NCBI GenBank assembly: GCA_002296125.1
Contig: DBHI01000140.1
Location: 1-39,257, forward strand
DNA: 39,257 nucleotides
Direction of reading: 5' to 3'
Source of the DNA: Anaerolineales bacterium UBA832
GTDB lineage: Bacteria; Chloroflexota; Anaerolineae; Anaerolineales; UBA11657
In this document: positions 1 to 7,461 of the stretch, piece by piece
Numbering within the stretch: position 1 is the stretch's first letter
Layout: every line of letters begins with the position of its first letter
The notes under the pieces: generated by a model
What the model was told of the DNA's origin: nothing
The model's input: the letters and a program-made list of their open reading frames with translations, nothing else
Database searches by the model: none
Program-made: the position numbers and the translations under genes

Positions 1-57
1 TTAGTTAATTTTTGCAAGTCATTGATGATACCGTTTTGTAGCAATATGATTAAAATC

Positions 58-86
58 AAAAAGCCCAATATATAAGTGGGCTTTTT
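58..86 (-). terminator. Rho-independent terminator
   Basis: A perfect 10-bp inverted repeat (AAAAAGCCCA at 58-67, TGGGCTTTTT at 77-86) surrounds a 9-nt loop and has T-runs in both orientations. It lies 25 nt downstream of the minus-strand membrane-protein gene ending at 111, so it most likely ends that transcript. It could also serve a plus-strand gene left of the window. Bases 1-57 show no gene I can support. Confidence 0.8.
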
Positions 87-110
87 GTATGTGTCTGTTA
101 GTTGATATTG

Positions 111-740
111 TTAATTTATTTTACTTGCAAAAGCTCTACTCATTCCAAACACAAAAGTAGGATAAAGAATGACGCCTCCAACTATCCATACAAAAGGAAC
201 GATAGTTTCAGGTAATAAACTGAACAAAAACCCTAGGTTTACTACAAGTATAAGGATTGATGCTCCAATACCAGCTAGGCTTCCCCATGATGGCAAAACA
301 TTACCTCCTCGTTCCTGGAGAGAAACTAATAATACCCATACTGGAAACACAAACCATGTTCCGTATGTGATTGCTCCATCCATATCTAGTATTTGTGTTG
401 GAGTGAATGAAGTTCCTGTCCATCCACCTGCTGCAGCATGTGCTGCTGGTGATATAGCTATTGTAGTAGAAATTGTTGTACCAATAATAGCTATGGTTCC
501 AAGTAGTCTAAGTAAAGGATTGTTATCCATATCAAATAACTTCATAGCAAATATTAGTACTGCTACTTGTCCAAAACTATTTGCAAAAGTCACCACTCCA
601 TTTAACAATCCCCAATCATTGCTATATCCTTCTGTGTCAGGTCCAATTAGTACAAACCCTATTAGTAGTTGTAATATTGCTGTTGCTACAACCAGTATGG
701 CCATATTTCTACCTAATCTTGCTTCAGATGTAGTTATCAT
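111..740 (-). CDS. Hypothetical polytopic membrane protein
   Basis: A 209-residue protein of unknown function. It has about six hydrophobic segments: near residues 13-33 (ILVVATAILQLLIGFVLIG), 45-65, 80-97, 125-140, 155-175 and 182-200. A short hydrophilic N-terminus and a charged C-terminus (SRAFASKIN) frame them. No catalytic motif stands out. The loop around residues 98-120 is rich in Ala, Gly and Thr and probably lies outside the membrane. The start ATG lies at 738-740. A terminator follows the stop. The gene is the last of three consecutive minus-strand genes but is 70 nt from its upstream neighbour, so it may be transcribed separately. The long plus-strand frame over the same bases is treated as a shadow. 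Confidence 0.7.
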   Translation of the reverse strand: MITTSEARLGRNMAILVVATAILQLLIGFVLIGPDTEGYSNDWGLLNGVVTFANSFGQVAVLIFAMKLFDMDNNPLLRLLGTIAIIGTTISTTIAISPAAHAAAGGWTGTSFTPTQILDMDGAITYGTWFVFPVWVLLVSLQERGGNVLPSWGSLAGIGASILILVVNLGFLFSLLPETIVPFVWIVGGVILYPTFVFGMSRAFASKIN

Positions 741-810
741 AATTTTTACCTATAAGTATTTTATTAAATCATTATATAACTTTTTGAAATTATAATACTA
801 ATTATTATCT

Positions 811-1314
811 CTATATTTTATTTCTTCTATTCAGTGCGAGTTCGCGTAATGGATTTAATTCTCCTATATGAATTGACTCATGTCCTAGGTTTTGAGAAAA
901 ATGTTCACTTAGTGAATTACAGACTCCTGCGTATCCAATGTTATCTTTTTTATTGCCAAGAGGGTTTTGTTTTAGTACATCTTGTTGTTGGTTTAGCAAT
1001 GTAGTTAGATCTTCAAAAGTTGTTTCAATTATTCCTACAAGTCTACTATTTTTTACATGTGTGTCTGTGGGAGTAATGGGATTTGATCCGCCAGCATAGA
1101 TGGCAATTTCATTAGTATCCATATATTTTTTTAATCCACTATCAACAAGCATACCATCTCTATATGAAGCAATATGACCTATGATCCAATTTATACAGTT
1201 ACTATTTCCTGGTAATGTGAGAAACATTTCTGTATCAGATAAGCCTTTTACTGCGTTCAACAAAGCTTTTTGGTTGCGATTAAGTATTGTTAAGAATATA
1301 TCTTGATTTTTCAT
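811..1314 (-). CDS. DinB-like family protein
   Basis: A 167-residue protein resembling the DinB/YfiT four-helix-bundle superfamily, whose members bind a divalent metal through three histidines. Many act as thiol-dependent transferases, and others have no known role. The expected pattern is visible: WIIGHIASYRD supplies His47 after helix 2, and HESIHIGEL near the C-terminus supplies His145 and His149. Length fits the family (about 150-170). The N-terminal stretch with FLTLPGNSNCINWIIGH is typical of members that begin with an amphipathic helix followed by a conserved W-x-x-G-H. Substrate cannot be predicted. It is unrelated in sequence to the DNA polymerase also named DinB. Family assignment rests on motif recognition only. 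Confidence 0.7.
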   Translation of the reverse strand: MKNQDIFLTILNRNQKALLNAVKGLSDTEMFLTLPGNSNCINWIIGHIASYRDGMLVDSGLKKYMDTNEIAIYAGGSNPITPTDTHVKNSRLVGIIETTFEDLTTLLNQQQDVLKQNPLGNKKDNIGYAGVCNSLSEHFSQNLGHESIHIGELNPLRELALNRRNKI

Positions 1315-1391
1315 TTTGAGTTTTTTTGTTTTGATTTTGTCGAATTATTCTGATTTTATCATTATTTGCATATTTATATTTGATTTATTTA

Positions 1392-2522
1392 TTAGGATAA
1401 CCATGGAATTTCAGATTTTGAATATCGATAGCTTCGGAAAACACTATTGTGGTAGCCACTCACATATTGTTTTATAGATGGATCAGTGTATTCACCAAAG
1501 TAAGGAATTATATATTCCCATACTACTTCTCCTGATTTAGTTATCTCAAACAGTCTACCTGATACGGAATCAGTTATATGTGTGTTACCATTACTCAATC
1601 TTTGAGATGCTCCTTGGAATGATGAATAGAAGGAAGGTGCTACTGGATCCGTATATTCCCAGTCTATTTTTTTTGTATATGGATTGTATTCTATAATTTT
1701 GGAGTAAGCTATAGCTTCATTTTCGCGAAAATTTCCATTATCAAAAATGAGTATATTGCCATTGTGTAATTCCATTGGTGAGTGCTGATGCGACACGATT
1801 TCTTTGGGTATGTGTAGAACAACTTTATGAGATTTCTTATTTACTCCAATAATGCCTGAAGTGACACGTAGGCTCATTAATACTATGTCATTACTGGTTA
1901 GCCACAGACCATTGATGTATGGCCAGTGGGTGCGTTCAAAATCAGGATGAATTGAAAAATCTTCAATGTTTAAATGTTCCCATGATTTCCATTCCCACAC
2001 AATTTTTCCATTGCGATCTATTTCTTTAACTACATCTCCATACATTCCTTTGGTTTTATTTATAAGTTTTGTATGTCCTCCATTAATTTTTGATTCTATC
2101 TTAGAATTCAGTTTTTCTACGGCACCATATAAAATGTTTCCATTGTTTAACCATTGTGCATCATGATGGTGTGTTAGGTCAGTATGTTGCCATACAATTT
2201 CCCCTGACGGTGTTGCTTCTAGGAATATTCCGCCATGCCATATCGCCCATGGAGTATATAGATTAGGGGAGTCGGGGTGGCGACCGTTATAACCAAGATT
2301 TCCGTTTTGTAAAATAACGGCGTGTCTACCTGGAGGATAAGGCATCTGCCAAGTGTGTACGACATGACCCTGCATATCTATAAGAAAGACTTTTCCATTG
2401 GATGTTGCAGGTGCAAACAGTGTGTATCCACCTGCCGATTGTTTTTCATTGTAACCAATTAGCCCACATCCACGTCTCCGTTGAGTAACTTGATCTAGTT
2501 TATGTGATTCAGTTGTGTTCAT
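1392..2522 (-). CDS. Arylsulfotransferase-like beta-propeller protein
   Basis: A 376-residue protein resembling the ASST (aryl-sulfate sulfotransferase) family, PF05935/PF14269 type. Repeated blade motifs in which a polar strand is followed by G-x-I/V-V-W are seen at residues 50-60 (GHVVHTW), 105-112 (SGEIVWQH), 170-177 (NGKIVWEW) and 330-337 (SGEVVWEY). HHHDAQWLNNGNILYG near residue 118 and HQHSPMELHNGNILIFDNG near 243 are the His-containing blade motifs usual in this family, where a His forms the sulfo-intermediate. No signal peptide is evident, which differs from the periplasmic enterobacterial enzymes, so a true sulfotransferase role is uncertain. It could instead be a structural or oxidoreductase-like propeller. 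It is transcribed away from the plus-strand gene at 2651. Confidence 0.7.
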   Translation of the reverse strand: MNTTESHKLDQVTQRRRGCGLIGYNEKQSAGGYTLFAPATSNGKVFLIDMQGHVVHTWQMPYPPGRHAVILQNGNLGYNGRHPDSPNLYTPWAIWHGGIFLEATPSGEIVWQHTDLTHHHDAQWLNNGNILYGAVEKLNSKIESKINGGHTKLINKTKGMYGDVVKEIDRNGKIVWEWKSWEHLNIEDFSIHPDFERTHWPYINGLWLTSNDIVLMSLRVTSGIIGVNKKSHKVVLHIPKEIVSHQHSPMELHNGNILIFDNGNFRENEAIAYSKIIEYNPYTKKIDWEYTDPVAPSFYSSFQGASQRLSNGNTHITDSVSGRLFEITKSGEVVWEYIIPYFGEYTDPSIKQYVSGYHNSVFRSYRYSKSEIPWLS

Positions 2523-2530
2523 TTGTAATT

Positions 2531-2550
2531 AGATATAGATAGATATAGAT
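2531..2550. repeat. Short tandem repeat, 2 x AGATATAGAT
   Basis: Two perfect copies of the 10-mer AGATATAGAT lie head to tail, followed by a partial AGATAT-like tail, within the divergent region between the arylsulfotransferase-like gene and the gene at 2651. It sits just upstream of the minus-strand start codon. It may be a simple AT-rich slippage product or a binding site. Confidence 0.6.
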
Positions 2551-2618
2551 ATTATATAAAAAATATTAGTTTATGTGAATTTGTTTCAACAATTATACTT
2601 CTATTTTATTCTTTACTA

Positions 2619-2643
2619 TATAATGATGTAATAAAATTGGAGG
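2619..2643 (+). promoter_or_regulatory. Likely -10 box and RBS for gene at 2651
   Basis: A TATAAT hexamer at 2619-2624 is followed by a strong Shine-Dalgarno GGAGG at 2639-2643, 7 nt before the ATG at 2651. A clear -35 hexamer is not visible (TTATAC at 2593 is a weak candidate). The RBS fixes the start of the downstream gene. Confidence 0.45.
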
Positions 2644-2650
2644 ATAAAAT

Positions 2651-2923
2651 ATGTCAGCGATAATGGTTGTAAAAAACACTTTGAAGGACTACGCTACCTG
2701 GAGATCAGTTTTTGACGATAATAGGGAGATGCGAATGGAATATGGTATAAAAGAAAAAGGTATATATCAAACTAAGGAAGATCCTAATGAAGTGATTGTT
2801 GTTATGCATATTGATGACGTAACACGTGTACAAGAGTTTATGAAACGTATTGAGGATATGGGAATTATGGATGAGGCAGGTGTGATAGATGTGGTTCGTA
2901 CACCTTGTATAGATGTTTCTTAG
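2651..2923 (+). CDS. Small ABM-like (dimeric alpha/beta-barrel) protein
   Basis: A 90-residue protein whose pattern fits the antibiotic-biosynthesis-monooxygenase/DUF3764-like ferredoxin fold. A first beta strand (AIMVVKNTLKDYATWRSVFD) leads into a helix with the Y-x-x-W motif common to the superfamily. A strand pair (KGIYQTKEDPNEVIVVMHID) and a helix ending in a last strand (VIDVVRTPCIDV) follow. Such proteins usually dimerise, and many are heme-degrading, cyclase or simply uncharacterised. No catalytic residue can be assigned. The start is supported by GGAGG at 2639. The LOG-like gene begins 55 nt downstream on the same strand, so the two may be co-transcribed. Confidence 0.65.
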   Translation: MSAIMVVKNTLKDYATWRSVFDDNREMRMEYGIKEKGIYQTKEDPNEVIVVMHIDDVTRVQEFMKRIEDMGIMDEAGVIDVVRTPCIDVS

Positions 2924-2978
2924 TTTTGATTGCAGCAAAGTGTAGTATTCAAATAAATAAACTTTGTAGGAGCTTATC

Positions 2979-3560
2979 ATGATTCATCCAGTAAAACAAA
3001 AATATGTAGGAGTAATAGGTTCAGCTGCGAATGTACCTGAAGATGTATATAATGTAGCTGAAGAGGTTGGACGCCTTATTGCTTTAGCAGGATGTATCAC
3101 TGTGACAGGTGGTGGCACGGGTATTATGGAAGCTGCTAGTAAAGGTGCACATCAGTCGGGTGGAGTAGTAGTTGGTATTTTACCTGGAGGAGATAGGGAA
3201 GGTGCTAATGCATATATTGATGTAGCAATTCCTACTGGAGTTGGATATGCCTTGCGTAATATTACTACTATTAGATCAAGTGATAGTGTAATTATGATTA
3301 GAGGATCAAGTGGGACTCTTAATGAGGTAACTCAATCTTATTCTCATGGTAAGCCTTTGATTGTTTTAGAAGGTACTGGAGGAATGGCTGATAAACTGAA
3401 GGAATTTTTGCCAATTCCAGGGTATCTTGATGAGAGACGCACTGTGAAAATCACGTTTGTTAGTAAAGCTGACGAAGCTGTTAATAATGCTGTAGAACGT
3501 ATTGGCACAGTTCCACCACCGGAACTTGGGTTAACTGTTGAGCATATAAGAGATCAATAA
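2979..3560 (+). CDS. TIGR00725 / LOG-like nucleotide-binding protein
   Basis: A 193-residue Rossmann-like protein of the TIGR00725 group, related to the LOG family (cytokinin-activating phosphoribohydrolases, often misnamed lysine decarboxylases). GVIGSAANVPE near residue 11 and TVTGGGTGIMEAASKGA near residue 41 match the family N-terminus, including the GGG-x-G-I-M-E-A nucleotide-binding turn. The second signature, PGGxGTxxE in true LOG enzymes, is replaced by RGSSGTLNE near residue 109. The overall topology is retained but the enzyme may not cleave nucleotide monophosphates. The nearby GILPGGDREGANAY stretch is typical of TIGR00725. The stop codon nearly abuts the convergent PfkB gene (2 nt apart). 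The start has AGGAGC upstream at about 2968-2973. Confidence 0.8.
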   Translation: MIHPVKQKYVGVIGSAANVPEDVYNVAEEVGRLIALAGCITVTGGGTGIMEAASKGAHQSGGVVVGILPGGDREGANAYIDVAIPTGVGYALRNITTIRSSDSVIMIRGSSGTLNEVTQSYSHGKPLIVLEGTGGMADKLKEFLPIPGYLDERRTVKITFVSKADEAVNNAVERIGTVPPPELGLTVEHIRDQ

Positions 3561-3561
3561 A

Positions 3562-4536
3562 TTATTTTAGGTCTATGGTTCCTTCTTGAGTTGAGTCTGG
3601 TTTTTCAGTTCTAAACCATTTTGTTGCTTCATGACTGAGCCTATTTATGTTAGTAACTTCGAGTAATGGTTCAATTTTCTTGGTTTCACTGAGTATCTCA
3701 TCAAGTGTTGCCATTTGCGTATACGAAAAACCTCTAATTTTTAGAGATGATGCTACTGTGGCGCGTTGGAGGCATGTCTGAATTGGATTGCCTTGAATGC
3801 GATGATAATGAAAAGTTGCTGCAAAAGTGTCACCAGCACCAACTAGAAATTCAGATTCAATTTGTGGAATCGCGGGAATACTGAATACCTCATCTTGATT
3901 AAGATACCATGCTCCATATCTTCCTCTAGTTAATAGGATCTGTAGATCGGGATTAATGGAATTTAGAATATCTAACCCAACGTCTAAGTGGCCATTACCA
4001 AGGGATGCCATTTCAGAAGTATTACAGTTCAGGAAATCTATTTTTTCAATAAGAGTAACAATATCATTCATTCTGTACCCAAATTGTCCTTGTGGTGAAA
4101 GTATGATTTCACAACTTTGTCTTTGACCATGGTTTGCTACTGAGACTGCATAGTTATGCGATGATGTGCCTATCCAGCACGCGTGAGTATTCCAGAAACT
4201 TTTGCTAAGTTGGTCTGATTTAAAGTCATTGGCACAGATGGTATCAATTTCAAGAGAAGTGACTTGTCCATTTGCAGCAAATACCATTTTTAACCATGGT
4301 TGTATTCCGTCCAGTTGGTGGAGTTCAAATAAGATACCTAATTTTTTTAGTGGTATAAGAAGATCCATATTTAAATTGTTTCCAATTGGTCCACTAAACA
4401 AAATGTCAGCTCCTTGTTTTGCAAGAGCTGCGGATGCATAGATTGCTGTACTTCCTAAAACTACTCTTGGTTCAGTTTCTTGATAAAGGTAGTAGTAGTC
4501 TACAGTAGGTACTCCTGTAAATGAAAAGTGCTTCAT
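3562..4536 (-). CDS. PfkB-family carbohydrate kinase
   Basis: A 324-residue ribokinase/PfkB-type kinase, an ATP-dependent phosphotransferase for a sugar or nucleoside. The C-terminal signature VGAGDTFAATF carries the catalytic Asp236 and the anion hole GAGD. The N-terminal sugar-side motif is loose: GVPTVDYYY and LGSTAIYASAALAKQG replace the usual G-E-x-x-x-D and GG-x-x-x-N-x-A. NCNTSEMASL near 171 matches the N-x-x-E metal-binding motif, and LLTRGRYGAWYL matches the T-x-G-x-x-G strand. Length suits the family (300-330). The diverged N-terminus prevents a substrate call. The ATG at 4534-4536 follows the tRNA-Pro gene, so tRNA and kinase may share a transcript. Confidence 0.8.
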   Translation of the reverse strand: MKHFSFTGVPTVDYYYLYQETEPRVVLGSTAIYASAALAKQGADILFSGPIGNNLNMDLLIPLKKLGILFELHQLDGIQPWLKMVFAANGQVTSLEIDTICANDFKSDQLSKSFWNTHACWIGTSSHNYAVSVANHGQRQSCEIILSPQGQFGYRMNDIVTLIEKIDFLNCNTSEMASLGNGHLDVGLDILNSINPDLQILLTRGRYGAWYLNQDEVFSIPAIPQIESEFLVGAGDTFAATFHYHRIQGNPIQTCLQRATVASSLKIRGFSYTQMATLDEILSETKKIEPLLEVTNINRLSHEATKWFRTEKPDSTQEGTIDLK

Positions 4537-4632
4537 ACAACGCCTCTTATAGAGTGGATTACTATATTATGACACAAGTAAGCTTATTCTTTAGTCATTT
4601 GATAGATTTAGTCGTACTTGTTAGTCAATGAG

Positions 4633-4706
4633 TCGGGGCGGGCGGATTTGAACCGCCGACCCCTGCAACCCCATTGCAGTGCGCTACCGGACTGCGCCAC
4701 GCCCCG
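4633..4706 (-). tRNA. tRNA-Pro (anticodon GGG)
   Basis: A complete 74-nt cloverleaf on the minus strand. Acceptor CGGGGCG (4706-4700) pairs with CGCCCCG (4640-4634), with discriminator A at 4633. The D-arm holds GCGC and GTAGCGC. The anticodon stem CTGCA/TGCAG closes the loop ATGGGGT, whose central triplet is GGG, reading proline CCC/CCU. The T-arm GGCGG-TTCAAAT-CCGCC is perfect. The C1-G72 pair is a proline-tRNA identity feature in bacteria. CCA is not encoded, which fits the presence of a CCA-adding enzyme gene at 16403. Confidence 0.97.
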
Positions 4707-4747
4707 ATGTTAGTGATTATACCAGTGGCAAATATCAACGTAAAGTT

Positions 4748-5794
4748 TTATATAAAATCACCACTTAAGAGTTTGTCTGCTAGCACATCAGGTTTGTGAC
4801 GATAATTTTCCCATAGTGAGGGGTTCATAGTTATTTCATTAAGTATTTGATCTAAACCTTTATTAACTGGGGCAGATAGACCTAGTGATTCTGCATGACG
4901 AAATACGGATCCATTTAGCAATCCAACTTCTGATAACTGCCGTTTTTCAAGTAAGTCTATGTGTAATGAGGGTTTTTTCCCACCTCTCCCTTGTGATACT
5001 TTGTCTATTAAAATTTGTCGGTATGTCCATTTTGGAAGGTTTTTAATTGCAAATGCCAAGAGTTTTGAAGGAGTTTTAGGAAGTGGTACTACTGGTATTT
5101 GCATACCTTTCATTACATTTAGAACTTCTTCAATAGCTTTGATTTCTAATCTAAATAACCGATCATTCTTTAAGATTTCTAAAGGAGATAGATCACAGAT
5201 AGCAGAAGATGCGTTACTAATTAGATTGGTCATTAATTTAGTCCATTTCATTGCTTTTGCATTTGGATAAAGGATTGTATGGAATCCCGCAGTTATAAAT
5301 GAATTAAATATTTTCAATGAGTGATCATTTCCAGCAGCTATTCCCATACCGCGTTCACGGTCAACATTTACTATGCCATTAGGGGATATAGATACTGCTG
5401 TAGTAATGGTGGCTGGTATAACGTTTTCTGATCCGAATGCATTAGATAGTAAGGTTTCATTATCAACTCCATTTTGCACACAAATTATTTGAGGTGAATG
5501 TAGTTTTGCATCATTGATCATCTCAATAATAGTTGGTGTGTGAAACCCTTTAACTGCTAGCACAATGAAATCTAATTTTTTTGTGTTAGTAATCTCGTTT
5601 AGATTAGTAATTATCTGAGGGTTATCTACTTGGGTGGTGAGAGATCCGTTTTGTATTGTAATTCCATTTGTTTTTATTTCTTCGTATTTATTTTTACGAA
5701 TAAGGAATGTGACGTCTTCACCCGAAACACTTAGTTTTCCACCAATTAACTTCCCTATATTTCCAGCTCCAATAATTAAATAAGATAGAGTCAG
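4748..5794 (-). CDS. panE: 2-dehydropantoate 2-reductase, apparent CTG start
   Basis: The 348-residue product belongs to the ketopantoate reductase (ApbA/PanE) family, which reduces 2-dehydropantoate to pantoate with NADPH for pantothenate and CoA synthesis. The N-terminal Rossmann motif GAGNIG is at residues 9-14. VLAVKGF near residue 76 and the helix KWTKLMTNLISNASSA (K-x-x-x-N pattern of the catalytic Lys/Asn) follow, then the C-terminal dimerising helical domain with GKKPSLHIDLLEKRQ. The first in-frame ATG lies at 5561, inside the NAD domain, and would delete the GxGxxG motif. The only plausible start is CTG at 5794-5792, 8 nt after a perfect AGGAGG (5808-5803). An in-frame TAG (the aquaporin stop) lies just upstream. 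Other ApbA-family ketoreductases cannot be excluded as the true function. Confidence 0.85.
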   Translation of the reverse strand: MTLSYLIIGAGNIGKLIGGKLSVSGEDVTFLIRKNKYEEIKTNGITIQNGSLTTQVDNPQIITNLNEITNTKKLDFIVLAVKGFHTPTIIEMINDAKLHSPQIICVQNGVDNETLLSNAFGSENVIPATITTAVSISPNGIVNVDRERGMGIAAGNDHSLKIFNSFITAGFHTILYPNAKAMKWTKLMTNLISNASSAICDLSPLEILKNDRLFRLEIKAIEEVLNVMKGMQIPVVPLPKTPSKLLAFAIKNLPKWTYRQILIDKVSQGRGGKKPSLHIDLLEKRQLSEVGLLNGSVFRHAESLGLSAPVNKGLDQILNEITMNPSLWENYRHKPDVLADKLLSGDFI

Positions 5795-5806
5795 AAGATT
5801 GTCCTC

Positions 5807-6451
5807 CTAGTTCTTGGTCTGATACACAAAATGATATAGTATTGATGCAAGTACTGATCCAGATATTGGTCCTATAATGTATACCAACAATTGATGCATA
5901 TTTCCAGTTATTATTGCTGGGCCGATTGTACGAGCTGGGTTAAGAGATGCTCCAGTAAGAGGTCCTCCGAGCAATATACAAAAAGTAAGTGTAGAACCTA
6001 TTACTATACCTGCTAAGTTTGAGTTGTTACTATTTATTACAGTATTCATTATAGAATTGACTAAAAAGAATGTAAGTATAGATTCTATGATTATTGCTTG
6101 TGTAGATGTTAGAGACGCTGGATTAAATTGAGTTGCACCAAGGCCACTGTCACTTCCTCCTAGGATGAAGCTTAGTAATGCTGAGGCTGTAATTGCTCCC
6201 ATTATTTGCATGATGATATACATGATTGCATTGGTGATTTTAATATGACCTGTGACCATCAAGCCAATAGTAACTGCTGGATTGATGTGTGTACCGCTAT
6301 GCTGTCCATAGGTGTAAATGAAACTCATAACTACTAATCCATGAGCTAGAGCAACAACTAATAGAGTCCCTCCTATAGATGCTGCCCCTGCTCCTATAAA
6401 TACTAGTGCAAATGTTCCGATAAACTCAGCTAGTAGTGGTTTAATGTTCAT
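5807..6451 (-). CDS. Aquaporin / MIP-family channel
   Basis: A 214-residue six-helix channel of the major intrinsic protein family, which conducts water or small uncharged solutes. Both half-helix signatures are intact: HINPAV with NPA at 57-59 and SLNPAR with NPA at 171-173. The selectivity-filter arginine is Arg174. The filter position occupied by His in water-selective AqpZ is Ile159 here, and the sequence GGPLTGASLNPAR resembles NIP/AqpN-type channels, so solutes such as glycerol, urea or metalloid hydroxides are possible. The AEFIGTF N-terminus is standard. The aquaporin stop TAG overlaps the Shine-Dalgarno of the downstream panE, and fmt lies upstream at a 46-nt gap, suggesting one transcript. 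Confidence 0.9.
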   Translation of the reverse strand: MNIKPLLAEFIGTFALVFIGAGAASIGGTLLVVALAHGLVVMSFIYTYGQHSGTHINPAVTIGLMVTGHIKITNAIMYIIMQIMGAITASALLSFILGGSDSGLGATQFNPASLTSTQAIIIESILTFFLVNSIMNTVINSNNSNLAGIVIGSTLTFCILLGGPLTGASLNPARTIGPAIITGNMHQLLVYIIGPISGSVLASILYHFVYQTKN

Positions 6452-6497
6452 TGTTTTTCCTTATTCTTTTATGTTGGTTTTATAAGTATTAAAGTAA

Positions 6498-7418
6498 TCA
6501 TAAAAGTATACTATTTATGAAGGATTTGTTACCTTGAATATAATCTAATGCCGACATTACACGTTTTCCTGGTGGTTGTATTTGCAATAATTTTAGCAAT
6601 CCTTCTTGAGTTCCCACTAATACACTTTTATCTATTTTGTTAACTTGTCCTATAGGAAGATTGCCTGTAGTAACTTCTGCTTCGATTATCTTTATTCTTT
6701 CTTTATTAAAAAGAGTGTATGTTCCTGGCCATGGAGACATTGCTCTAATCTGTTTTTCTAAATAAGATGCAGTTTTATTGAAGTCTAAATGGCCTGAATC
6801 TTTCGATAATTTTGGCGCATAAGATACAAGAGTTTCATCTTGAGTAATTGGTTGACTTATTCCTGAAATATAATAGGGTATTGTTTCACATAGAAGATTT
6901 GATCCTATATGTGCTAGTTTTTTTGCAAGAGTTCCAGTGGTATCACTGGAGTGAATGTTTATTTTCTGTTGTGACAGGATTGGTCCAGAGTCCATTCCAT
7001 TATCCATTTGCATAATTGTTACTCCAGTGTAAAAATCATTGTTGATAATCGATGCTGAAATAGGAGATGCTCCTCTGTACTTTGGTAATAATGATGCATG
7101 TAGATTTAGACACCCATTATTTGGTATTTTAAGTATTTCATGTTTGAGTATTTGTCCATATGCAGCAACTACGATCAAGTCTGGCTTCCATTTAGTTATC
7201 TTATCTATAGAAGAAACAGTATTTATATTTGTTGGAGTTATCGTTGGTATATTGAAGTTAGTAGCAGAAGTCTTGACTTCGCTAGATTTAATGGTTTTCC
7301 CTCTTCCTGAAGGGCGGTCAGGTTGAGTTACTACTCCTATAATATTGTATTTAGTATGCAATGCTACTAGGCACTTTTCTGCAAATGATGGTGTTCCAAT
7401 AAATACTATACGTGTCAT
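6498..7418 (-). CDS. fmt: Methionyl-tRNA formyltransferase
   Basis: A 306-residue enzyme that formylates Met-tRNAi from 10-formyltetrahydrofolate for initiation. MTRIVFIGTPSFAE opens the formyltransferase Rossmann fold. NLHASLLPKYRG gives catalytic Asn105 and His107, and the third catalytic residue is the Asp in DNGMDSGPIL near 143. TQPDRPSGRGK near 31 is the tRNA acceptor-binding loop of FMT. The C-terminal OB-like domain ends with LLQIQPPGKRVMSA. I chose the ATG at 7418; an upstream in-frame ATG at 7523 would add 35 residues unlike the family and run into divergent recJ. The recJ start is 44 nt away, giving a compact divergent promoter region. The folate donor links it loosely to the folate genes at 25-27 kb. 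Confidence 0.95.
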   Translation of the reverse strand: MTRIVFIGTPSFAEKCLVALHTKYNIIGVVTQPDRPSGRGKTIKSSEVKTSATNFNIPTITPTNINTVSSIDKITKWKPDLIVVAAYGQILKHEILKIPNNGCLNLHASLLPKYRGASPISASIINNDFYTGVTIMQMDNGMDSGPILSQQKINIHSSDTTGTLAKKLAHIGSNLLCETIPYYISGISQPITQDETLVSYAPKLSKDSGHLDFNKTASYLEKQIRAMSPWPGTYTLFNKERIKIIEAEVTTGNLPIGQVNKIDKSVLVGTQEGLLKLLQIQPPGKRVMSALDYIQGNKSFINSILL

Positions 7419-7461
7419 AACATGATTGTAACGTGGACAGTTATAAACTACAATCGTTTCT

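Noticed and set aside
1..57. 3' end of an upstream gene at the left edge
   Set aside because: Reading frames through 1-57 are short or broken, and none could be tied to a protein family.
169..795. Long plus-strand frame antisense to the membrane protein at 111-740
   Set aside because: Its composition is that of a reversed membrane gene, with no RBS and no recognisable fold. The minus-strand frame has coherent helices.
2529..2555. CRISPR-like or phase-variable repeat near 2531
   Set aside because: There are only two copies of a 10-mer without spacers, so it is reported only as a short tandem repeat.
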